A stretch of 9,305 nucleotides of DNA, from assembly GCA_913056375.1 (NCBI GenBank), contig CAJXNF010000079.1:1-9305 (forward strand). Reading direction: 5' to 3'. The notes below the pieces were generated by a model that saw nothing but the letters and a program-made list of their open reading frames with translations, had not been told where the DNA came from and did not search any database. The DNA comes from an uncultured Pseudomonadota bacterium (lineage in GTDB: Bacteria > SAR324 > NAC60-12). This document shows positions 1 through 5,367 of the stretch, piece after piece (position 1 is the first letter of the stretch; each line of letters opens with the position of its first letter). The translations under genes were made by a program, and so were the position numbers.

Positions 1-456
1 GTCATCAGAGAGGGACATATTCCCAAGGTCTACCACCAGTTCCTGTCCAGGTTTGGTTGCCGAGCGACGAACTGTCGTATATTTTTGGGTGGTAGCAAAT
101 TTTTTATCTAATCCTGCCAATAGTTCACCGGCTGCTTCTGTGGAGCCTAGCTCACCACTAACTAGTTCCATGCCTGAATCGGTAATCTTGATCTCAGAAT
201 TGGCCAGTAGGTTGGTCGTTTCTTGGGTAGCCTGGTTCGCAAATTTGGCCTTACTGCCATTGTTCAGTCGAACCATGGAACCGGGAAAAATGAGCTTATT
301 TCGACGGACGGGCTTCCAGCGCTTCCCATTTTTGCTGTATTCAACCTTCCCATCGACGTCATAGATCATGCCCACTGGGACTCTATCTGCCAGCGCTAAG
401 GGTACGACCAAGAAGGAGACCAAGGCGAGTAGGAGCAAAGAACGCATGATTTTCAT
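1..456 (-). CDS. Secreted FecR-like domain protein, partial (C-terminus beyond left edge)
   Basis: The reading frame is open from an ATG at 456 to base 1, giving the first 152 residues. The start was chosen because AGGAG lies 6 nt upstream; an in-frame ATG at 462 directly abuts that site and is less likely. Residues 1-23 are a Sec signal peptide: a basic MKIMR, a hydrophobic core of Leu/Val/Ala, and a likely cleavage after A-L-A (residue 23). Residues about 34-105 resemble the FecR fold: GKVEYS, a basic strand, then PGSMVRLNNGSKAKF, LLANSEIKI and LVSGELGS, matching the family pattern of a strand-rich domain asking for 'G..v.t...s.a.l...n..i.i.....l..G'. The product is therefore probably exported to the periplasm or cell surface. 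FecR-like domains occur in sigma-regulator proteins and in standalone envelope proteins; no cytoplasmic or transmembrane sensor part is visible here, so a classical anti-sigma role is unlikely. It is transcribed divergently from crcB. The function is unknown; the domain call is from pattern recognition only. Confidence 0.82.
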   Translation of the reverse strand, partial: MKIMRSLLLLALVSFLVVPLALADRVPVGMIYDVDGKVEYSKNGKRWKPVRRNKLIFPGSMVRLNNGSKAKFANQATQETTNLLANSEIKITDSGMELVSGELGSTEAAGELLAGLDKKFATTQKYTTVRRSATKPGQELVVDLGNMSLSDD

Positions 457-462
457 AGCCAT

Positions 463-467
463 CTCCT
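463..467 (-). promoter_or_regulatory. Ribosome binding site AGGAG of the FecR-like gene
   Basis: On the minus strand AGGAG sits 6 nt before the ATG at 456 and directly against the alternative ATG at 462. This spacing decides for the start at 456, which also gives the better signal peptide n-region. Confidence 0.7.
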
Positions 468-489
468 GAAGGATTTTAGGGGATTCATC

Positions 490-514
490 AGAAATCTTGA
501 TCTGAAAGATTTCT
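490..514. repeat. Perfect 9-bp inverted repeat in the FecR-gene leader
   Basis: Arms AGAAATCTT (490-498) and AAGATTTCT (506-514) are exact complements around a 7-nt loop. It lies between the candidate promoter and the ribosome binding site of the FecR-like gene, so it would form a hairpin in the 5' leader or serve as a DNA operator. A competing 5-bp pairing, TCAGA (488-492) with TCTGA (501-505), cannot form at the same time. Three further T follow the right arm on the plus strand, but the stem is AT-rich and no plus-strand gene precedes it, so it is a poor terminator candidate. Confidence 0.5.
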
Positions 515-565
515 TTTGGGTGTAAAGAGTCTGAGCGACTCACTAACTGGACAAAATCAATAGCT

Positions 566-594
566 AGTATAGGATTCAAGAAGTGACAACACAA
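566..594 (-). promoter_or_regulatory. Candidate sigma70-type promoter for the FecR-like gene
   Basis: On the minus strand TTGTGT (594-589) and TATACT (571-566) are separated by 17 nt. The -10 hexamer matches consensus in five of six positions and the -35 in three of six. Transcription would start near 559, giving a leader of about 100 nt. The inverted repeat at 581-607 brackets the -35 element. This was found by eye and not scored against a background model. Confidence 0.4.
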
Positions 595-607
595 ATCCCT
601 GTCACTT
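581..607. promoter_or_regulatory. Operator-like inverted repeat overlapping the promoter
   Basis: AAGTGACA (581-588) and TGTCACTT (600-607) are perfect 8-bp inverted repeats with an 11-bp spacer, giving 19 bp between half-site centres, close to two helical turns. One half-site falls between the candidate -10 and -35 of the divergent minus-strand promoter and the other just upstream of the -35. That is the geometry of a dimeric repressor site. The regulator is not in the window. Confidence 0.45.
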
Positions 608-723
608 TGCTGCAACAGCCTAGGTTGAAAGCATTGAAAAGAAATATGAAATTGGGCATTTTAAAATCATTTCAACAAAGAAAGTTGGATTTGCAGCACA
701 AATTGAACACCGAAGGTTGATCG
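608..723. other. Remainder of divergent intergenic region upstream of crcB
   Basis: This AT-rich stretch must hold the promoter of the crcB-eno-bactofilin-comEC operon if the operon has its own. Two TTGAAA hexamers (625-630, 634-639) could be -35 elements, but no good -10 lies 16-18 nt downstream of either; CATTTT at 657-662 is the best spaced and is weak. A GAAGG ribosome binding site at 712-716 precedes the crcB start by 7 nt. No sequence resembling the conserved segments of the fluoride (crcB) riboswitch was found. Confidence 0.4.
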
Positions 724-1107
724 TTGACTTTGTTACAAAATTTTCCTTGGCTCTGGTTGTTACTTGGCGGTAGTCTAGGTAGTTTAAGTAGATGGTGGAT
801 CAGTCAGCAGTTGCAAATTTGGTTGGGAGATCAATTTCCGTACGGAACAATTTTTGTGAATGCTGTGGGCTCTGCTGCTTTTGGAGTTTTTGTCGTTCTG
901 CTGGAAAGGCACTCCGGGGCAAGGCTACTCATTCTGAGTGGTTTCATGGGTGCCTTTACTACTTTCTCGACATTTAGTTATGAGACGGTCCTCCTGCTGC
1001 AGGCTGGTGCTTGGCGTACAGCCTTACTGAATATTTGCCTGAATTTATTTGTAAGCTTGAGCTTGTGTGGTTTGGGAATTTGGGGAACCCAAACGCTCCG
1101 CTCCTAA
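724..1107 (+). CDS. crcB: CrcB/Fluc fluoride ion channel
   Basis: This is a small inner-membrane fluoride exporter of the Fluc family, which works as an antiparallel dual-topology dimer and keeps cytoplasmic fluoride low. The 127-residue length is typical. Family signatures are visible: GGSLGSLSRWW near residues 15-25 (conserved Gly and Arg), YGTIFVNAVGSAAFG at 40-54 with the pore Asn46, and GFMGAFTTFSTFSYE at 73-87 with the Phe/Thr/Ser residues of the ion path. Four hydrophobic segments are evident, at about 8-24, 42-62, 68-92 and 98-120. The start is TTG at 724: an in-frame stop lies at 718-720 and GAAGG stands 7 nt upstream, so no longer version is possible. It is the first gene of the plus-strand block, and eno follows after 28 nt. 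Single-gene occurrence implies a homodimer. No fluoride riboswitch was recognised ahead of it. The identification is secure. Confidence 0.95.
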   Translation: MTLLQNFPWLWLLLGGSLGSLSRWWISQQLQIWLGDQFPYGTIFVNAVGSAAFGVFVVLLERHSGARLLILSGFMGAFTTFSTFSYETVLLLQAGAWRTALLNICLNLFVSLSLCGLGIWGTQTLRS

Positions 1108-1123
1108 AAACTTTCTAATCATC

Positions 1124-1127
1124 GGAG
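1124..1127 (+). promoter_or_regulatory. Ribosome binding site GGAG deciding the eno GTG start
   Basis: GGAG is placed 8 nt before the GTG at 1136. It supports a 424-residue enolase beginning MLRNRILSVSAMEILDSRG, in place of a longer frame from the ATG at 1067, which would overlap crcB by 41 nt and add 23 residues with no counterpart in enolases. Confidence 0.75.
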
Positions 1128-1135
1128 AATTATCT

Positions 1136-2410
1136 GTGCTTCGTAATCGAATCCTATCTGTCTCAGCAATGGAAATCTTGGATTCCCGAGGGAACCCAAC
1201 CCTGAGAGCTACTGTTCTTCTGGAAGATGGGACCCAAGCTGACGCTTCTGTTCCTTCCGGAGCCTCGACTGGTGAAAATGAAGCACTGGAACTGCGAGAC
1301 GGGGATAAGAAACGTTATGGGGGAAAAGGGGTTCTTACGGCGGTTAGCCATGTGAACACCCGAATTGCTCCTGAATTATGTGGCTTACAACCAGATAATC
1401 AAGCAGAGATTGATCGAGTCATGTTGGAGTTGGATGGAACACCAACAAAGAAAAAACTAGGTGCCAATGCCATTCTCGGGGTTTCGATGGCTGTTGCGAA
1501 GGCCGCTGCCAACTCACACCAAATGCCACTCTACCAATATCTAGGAGGTGTGGGGGCATTTCGACTGCCAGTCCCCATGATGAATATTGTCAATGGTGGC
1601 GAACATGCTGACAACAGCGTGGATTTGCAGGAATTCATGGTAATGCCCAGCGGGTGTTCAACTTTTCGTGAAGCTCTACGAGCCGGAGCCGAAGTATTTC
1701 ATGCCTTGAAAAAGATATTGCTGAAGAAAAACTATGCAACTGGAGTGGGTGACGAAGGAGGGTTTGCTCCAAATCTCGGTAGCAACGAAGAAGCTTGTGA
1801 TCTGATCATTGAGGCGATTCAAGCGGCTGGTTACTCGCCAGGCAAGGACATTTCTCTTGCACTAGATGCCGCTGCGAGCTCATTCTGTGACAAGCAAAAT
1901 GGACAATACGACTTCCGTTGGTCTGGAACTGGCAGGCGGTCCAGTGAAGAAATGTTGCACTTCTACCGAGAAATGTGCGAAAAATACCCGGTTATCTCGA
2001 TTGAGGATCCTCTGGATGAAAATGATTGGTCAGGCTTTACAGCGATGACTGAACAACTTGGGGAGAAGGTACAGATCGTTGGTGATGACCTTTTCGTGAC
2101 CAACACACGATTTGTTCAGCAGGGAATTGAGAGCAACGCGGCTAATGCGGTTTTGATCAAGCTCAACCAGATTGGCACTGTCACCGAAACTGTTGAAACC
2201 GTACAGCTCTGTCAAAAAGCGGGCTGGAACTACATCATCTCTCATCGTAGTGGCGAAACTGAAGATACTTTCATGGCAGATTTTGCAGTAGCCATGGGAG
2301 GGGGACAAATTAAGACTGGTTCCGCGTCACGTAGTGAGCGAATCGCAAAATATAATCGCCTGCTCGAAATAGAGGCAAGTCTAGGTGCTTCTGCACAATT
2401 TGGACGCTAG
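1136..2410 (+). CDS. eno: Enolase (phosphopyruvate hydratase)
   Basis: Cytoplasmic glycolytic and gluconeogenic enzyme interconverting 2-phosphoglycerate and phosphoenolpyruvate, Mg-dependent. From the GTG start it has 424 residues, close to the usual 415-435. Visible signatures are EILDSRGNPT (13-22), the mobile loop SGASTGENEALELRDGD (41-57), MMNIVNGGEHADNSVDLQEF (148-167), GVGDEGGFAPNL with proton-donor-type Glu207, the Mg ligands Asp244, Glu290 and Asp317 (in LALD, SIED and VGDD), the catalytic base Lys342 in IKLNQIG, SHRSGETEDT from 369 with His370 and Arg371, and Lys393 in GQIKTGS. All key residues are present, so it should be active. Differences from the commonest bacterial sequence are AASSF in place of AASEF (246-250), EDPLDENDW in place of EDGLDESDW, and a short C-terminus ending just after the LG..A..GR stretch. 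It lies 28 nt after crcB and 38 nt before the bactofilin gene. Confidence 0.97.
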   Translation: MLRNRILSVSAMEILDSRGNPTLRATVLLEDGTQADASVPSGASTGENEALELRDGDKKRYGGKGVLTAVSHVNTRIAPELCGLQPDNQAEIDRVMLELDGTPTKKKLGANAILGVSMAVAKAAANSHQMPLYQYLGGVGAFRLPVPMMNIVNGGEHADNSVDLQEFMVMPSGCSTFREALRAGAEVFHALKKILLKKNYATGVGDEGGFAPNLGSNEEACDLIIEAIQAAGYSPGKDISLALDAAASSFCDKQNGQYDFRWSGTGRRSSEEMLHFYREMCEKYPVISIEDPLDENDWSGFTAMTEQLGEKVQIVGDDLFVTNTRFVQQGIESNAANAVLIKLNQIGTVTETVETVQLCQKAGWNYIISHRSGETEDTFMADFAVAMGGGQIKTGSASRSERIAKYNRLLEIEASLGASAQFGR

Positions 2411-2448
2411 GAGTCCGAAGAGCATTACCTGTTCAAACTGGAGGATTG

Positions 2449-2952
2449 ATGTTTTGGAAACGTAAGTCAGCGAAAGTAACTCAGGCAGAGACGGTTTATC
2501 TGCCCAAGGGGAGCCAGGGAAGTGGCCATTGGAACTGCACAACCCCTGTTCGAATTGGTGGTTACTTTGAAGGCAGACTGGATTGCTCTGGATTGCTCTT
2601 GATCGAAGCAAGTGGGGAACTCTTTGCGGATGTGTGGGTTCGTCAAGCTGTCATCCATGGACGTGTAGATGGTGACTTGTACTGCCAGGAGCAATTGGTC
2701 TTGCATCCGACAGCAGAAGTTACCGGCAACATTACCGTGCCCCCTGGTGGATTCGTGATGTTAGACGGAGCAAAAATTGGTGGTGGTGTTCGCTCCTGGA
2801 CAAAGCACCAGGCTGAGAAGAGTGAGGAAGTTCTGCAGCAATTGACTCGTAAAACCAGGGGAGTTCCCTCCAAAACAGAATTGGATGACGACGACGGTTT
2901 TGCGTCTGATCCAGAACAACTTGTCGAGCAGAGTCTTCACTACCTAGTATGA
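2449..2952 (+). CDS. Bactofilin (polymer-forming cytoskeletal protein)
   Basis: This is a bactofilin-family protein of 167 residues. Such proteins self-assemble into nucleotide-independent filaments, often at the inner face of the membrane, and position cell-wall or polar machinery. The core at about 35-115 shows the right-handed beta-helix rhythm with Gly turns and alternating hydrophobics: RIGGYFEGRLDCSGLLLI, GELFADVWVRQAVIHGRVDGDLYCQEQLVLH, AEVTGNITVP and MLDGAKIGGGV. A short basic N-terminus (MFWKRKSAK) may aid membrane contact. The C-terminal tail is charged, with an Asp run at 146-149, and appears disordered. The ATG at 2449 is chosen because GGAGG lies 4 nt upstream; a TTG at 2446 is in frame but only 1 nt from that site. 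Its stop overlaps the start of the next gene as ATGA, indicating translational coupling to the ComEC-like gene. A perfect 10-bp tandem repeat lies at 2580-2599. Confidence 0.85.
   Translation: MFWKRKSAKVTQAETVYLPKGSQGSGHWNCTTPVRIGGYFEGRLDCSGLLLIEASGELFADVWVRQAVIHGRVDGDLYCQEQLVLHPTAEVTGNITVPPGGFVMLDGAKIGGGVRSWTKHQAEKSEEVLQQLTRKTRGVPSKTELDDDDGFASDPEQLVEQSLHYLV
2580..2599 (+). repeat. 10-bp perfect tandem repeat inside the bactofilin gene
   Basis: GGATTGCTCT occurs twice head to tail (2580-2589, 2590-2599). The unit is not a multiple of three, so gain or loss of one copy would shift the bactofilin frame and break the coupling to the downstream gene. The present copy number keeps the frame open. 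Confidence 0.8.
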
Positions 2953-4388
2953 ACCAAGTCACCTCCTGGCTGGGAACCCCTTGGTTCTGGCTGGGAGCAG
3001 GTCTTGGTCTCGCCCTCACGCTCAATCTTCGCCAAAAACGCTGGGGACTTAGCCTTCTTACCGCACTACTCCTCTTACATCTGTGCTGGATCAGCATTGG
3101 CAAGAATTTTTTCCTCCCCGATTGGTTAGAACAGCCCGATTTGAGGGAACCTTTTTGGGTTCGTGGCACCATTCATAGCTTCACTTCAGACTCTAACTCT
3201 TCACGCCTCCAGCTTCGTAAAGCAACCATTCTCAATCGCACGCATGAGTATGATTTCCTCGAATTAGCTGTCTCCCTGCCAAATGCGAGGGGCAGATCCC
3301 CATACTGGTATGTAGGGCGACAAGTTCAACTGGGAGGATTTCTGCGAGAATTCAATTGGGATGGAATTCAATGGAATTTACATTTTTCTGAAGCATTGCT
3401 TGGCGATGCCAGCCCTCCAAAGAATGGTTGGCAAAGATCCTTATCAACTTTGCGCCTTCGATGGGAAACCCGAGCTGCTTACTACCTAAATGATGAAACG
3501 CTGGCGATGTTTCTTCCTCTGACTTTAGCAGAGAGGTCTGTCAGGCATCCTTCCTTGGAATTGTTCAGAAAAACGGGAATGGCCCATGTACTGGCAATTA
3601 GTGGACTACATATTGGCCTACTCTATTTTGGGCTTTTTGGGATTAGTAGACTAATGGGCACAATGAAGCCAAGCCTTTGGGAAAATCAAAGTTTTGTGGC
3701 TATCAGTCGATGGCTACCTGTGCTGTTGCTTTGGGGCTACGTATTCCTTCTCGAATTTCCAATCCCTGCCCTACGGGCGGTAACCATGATTACTCTATGG
3801 CTACTATTTCGTGAGTTGGGCTATCGCTTGCCAGCCCTCTTTGCCCTATGGGTGACAGCTTTATTGTTTTTGGTGGTGGATTGGAGTGTGATGCTGACAG
3901 TCTCATTCCAACTCTCCTTTGTGGCAGTAGCTTTCTTGGTTGGAGTGAGTCATTCACGAATTTTTGAAGTACATGGCAGGTTAAAATGGCTAGTCGATAG
4001 CCTTGTTATCACGACTTTTGTTTCATTGGGGACATTCCCAATCTTGTTAAATACTTTTGGGAGGGTTTCGCTGGAGGTCTTCTGGTTGAACCTGATACTT
4101 GTTCCAATGATGGCAATTTGGATTCTACCTGTCTGCCTTATAGGGCTGGCCTGGAGTAGCCTATGGCTCTGGTCACCTCCAGAGATGCTTGGGGAAAGGT
4201 TCATTTTTGGTGTGATTGAGTTTAGCCTCGAAGCCTGGCTGAATCTACTTCGTTGGTTGCAGTGGGAGGAGTGGCGTTTTGAGATCAAAGGAGAATGGGA
4301 ACCCCAGTTCTATGTAGCCTATTATGCAACTCTTTTAGGAATACTGGGGTTGGGGAAGAGATTTAGGAGTGGGAGGCTTTACAACTGA
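2949..4388 (+). CDS. ComEC/Rec2-family membrane protein without nuclease domain
   Basis: This is a polytopic inner-membrane protein of the ComEC/Rec2 family, which forms the channel for uptake of transforming DNA. There are two N-terminal membrane helices (about 11-28 and 32-50), then a soluble beta-rich region at 68-150 of the DUF4131 type, then the Competence domain from about 180 to 465 with the hallmark AHVLAISGLHIGLL (212-225), PALRAV (273-278), SFQLSFVAV (319-327) and about eight further hydrophobic helices. At 479 residues it ends after this domain; classical ComEC proteins are often 700-800 residues and carry a C-terminal metallo-beta-lactamase-like nuclease domain with HxHxDH, which is absent here. 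The end is a clean stop with no frameshift remnant downstream, since the opposite strand holds another gene. The start ATG at 2949 overlaps the bactofilin stop by 4 nt (ATGA). It could act with a separately encoded nuclease or have a different substrate. Family is certain; DNA uptake is inferred. Confidence 0.88.
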   Translation: MNQVTSWLGTPWFWLGAGLGLALTLNLRQKRWGLSLLTALLLLHLCWISIGKNFFLPDWLEQPDLREPFWVRGTIHSFTSDSNSSRLQLRKATILNRTHEYDFLELAVSLPNARGRSPYWYVGRQVQLGGFLREFNWDGIQWNLHFSEALLGDASPPKNGWQRSLSTLRLRWETRAAYYLNDETLAMFLPLTLAERSVRHPSLELFRKTGMAHVLAISGLHIGLLYFGLFGISRLMGTMKPSLWENQSFVAISRWLPVLLLWGYVFLLEFPIPALRAVTMITLWLLFRELGYRLPALFALWVTALLFLVVDWSVMLTVSFQLSFVAVAFLVGVSHSRIFEVHGRLKWLVDSLVITTFVSLGTFPILLNTFGRVSLEVFWLNLILVPMMAIWILPVCLIGLAWSSLWLWSPPEMLGERFIFGVIEFSLEAWLNLLRWLQWEEWRFEIKGEWEPQFYVAYYATLLGILGLGKRFRSGRLYN

Positions 4389-4434
4389 TATTCGTATTCC
4401 CGATCGGATACTTCCCTTTGAAGGGCCTCCCCAC
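4369..4434. repeat. Long-loop inverted repeat at the convergent gene ends
   Basis: GTGGGAGGC (4369-4377) can pair with GCCTCCCCAC (4425-4434) with one bulged C across a 47-nt loop, which itself contains the small hairpin CCCTT-TG-AAGGG (4414-4425) and the palindrome CCGATCGG (4400-4407). It spans the stop codons of both convergent genes. There is no T tract on either strand, so it is not a standard terminator; at most it could mark where the two transcripts end. Confidence 0.25.
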
Positions 4435-5362
4435 GTAAGTGTCGGAGAGCTTCTTCTGCTGATTCCAGTTCCATCCGAAATCGACAATCGTATGAGCAAG
4501 AACCAATATGAGGTGTAATGATTAGATTCTCCAATTCGGTCAGCGGGCCTTTGTAGGGCTCCAATTCAAAAACATCAATAGCGGCACTGGCTAAAATGCC
4601 GTTTTGTAAGGCGGTAGCTAACGCATCTTCTTCAACGATTCCACCCCTTGCAGTATTCACCAGTGTTGACCCCGAAGGCATCAGCTTCAGTTCTTCTAGC
4701 CCAATCCGATGACGGGTTTTTTTGTAAAGCGGTACATGGATCGATAGAAGATTGGACTTTGTCAGCATCTCTTCGAATTCAACCTGCCGAATTCGTAACC
4801 CATGATTACGCAAAGCTTGGATTTCCTCTGATTTGTCCAAACTGTCGTGTACTAGCACTTCTTTGGGCTGAAAGGATGTTAGAATACGGGCTACCCGACT
4901 GCCAATCCTGCCAAAGCCAAAAAGTCCTATCACTGAATGCTCAAGCCTCCGACCACTTGGCCGACTCCATTGACCATTTCTGAGTCTGCGATCCAAATTC
5001 CCAACATGCCGACTCGCAGATAGCATTAGTCCAATCGTCAATTCTACAACGGCCATTGTCACAGCATCAGGGGTGAAGCTCACACGAATCCCCCTGCGCT
5101 TACATTCATTCAGTGGGACACCATCCAGACCAATCCCCACTCTAGAAATCATTTCAAGATTTGGGTTTTGCTCCAAAAAAGGCATCAGATTTTCTGTACC
5201 AGCTAGAAGAACTCTTGTCTTACCGGCACGTTCAATCAATTCATCTACAGTGAGCTTGCGGCTTAGTTCATTGTAACTCACGCTGAAATTCGAATCATCG
5301 AGCAACTTTCGAGGTTGCGGATCATCGGCTCCAAAAGGATAGGTAGAAACAAAGACATCCAT
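4379..5362 (-). CDS. D-2-hydroxyacid dehydrogenase, NAD-dependent
   Basis: This 327-residue cytoplasmic oxidoreductase belongs to the D-isomer-specific 2-hydroxyacid dehydrogenase family (phosphoglycerate/glyoxylate reductase type) and interconverts a 2-keto acid and a D-2-hydroxy acid. Visible features are the substrate-loop motif SRVGIGLDGVP (73-83), the Rossmann motif GFGRIG (149-154) followed by Asp173, which favours NAD over NADP, and the catalytic triad Arg239 (NTARGG), Glu268 (DVFELEP) and His285 (TPHIGS). There is no ACT domain, so it is not a full SerA of the regulated type. The ATG at 5362 lies 5 nt after the FAH-family stop with no clear ribosome binding site, so translation is probably coupled. 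As the last gene of the sugar-acid block, it may oxidise or reduce the 2-hydroxy acid released by the hydrolase. Its stop overlaps the convergent ComEC-like gene by 10 nt. The exact substrate cannot be read from sequence. Confidence 0.9.
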   Translation of the reverse strand: MDVFVSTYPFGADDPQPRKLLDDSNFSVSYNELSRKLTVDELIERAGKTRVLLAGTENLMPFLEQNPNLEMISRVGIGLDGVPLNECKRRGIRVSFTPDAVTMAVVELTIGLMLSASRHVGNLDRRLRNGQWSRPSGRRLEHSVIGLFGFGRIGSRVARILTSFQPKEVLVHDSLDKSEEIQALRNHGLRIRQVEFEEMLTKSNLLSIHVPLYKKTRHRIGLEELKLMPSGSTLVNTARGGIVEEDALATALQNGILASAAIDVFELEPYKGPLTELENLIITPHIGSCSYDCRFRMELESAEEALRHLRGEALQREVSDREYEYQL

Positions 5363-5367
5363 AGTTA

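Noticed and set aside
53..364. Plus-strand open frame of about 100 codons at the left end
   Set aside because: It lies entirely antisense to the secreted FecR-like frame, which has a ribosome binding site, signal peptide and domain pattern. The plus-strand translation resembles no known family and is low in complexity (Ser/Pro-rich).
490..517. Rho-independent terminator on the plus strand
   Set aside because: The stem is AT-rich, the T run is interrupted, and there is no plus-strand gene upstream within the window for it to end.
457..723. Possible fluoride riboswitch upstream of crcB
   Set aside because: I looked for the conserved GATGG-type 5' segment and the TGATGRCTCC-type 3' segment and did not find either on the plus strand. 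A covariance search would settle it.
1067..1135. Longer enolase starting at ATG 1067
   Set aside because: It would overlap crcB by 41 nt and add 23 residues not found in enolases. The GTG at 1136 has GGAG at good spacing and gives a standard N-terminus.
2732..3172. Minus-strand open frame of about 146 codons across the bactofilin/ComEC junction
   Set aside because: It is antisense to two well-supported genes. Its translation is Arg/Ser/Pro-rich without recognisable motifs, as expected of a shadow frame.
3348..3372. Direct repeat GAATTCAAT, two copies 16 bp apart in the ComEC-like gene
   Set aside because: Short, AT-rich and encoding ordinary protein sequence; probably coincidental.
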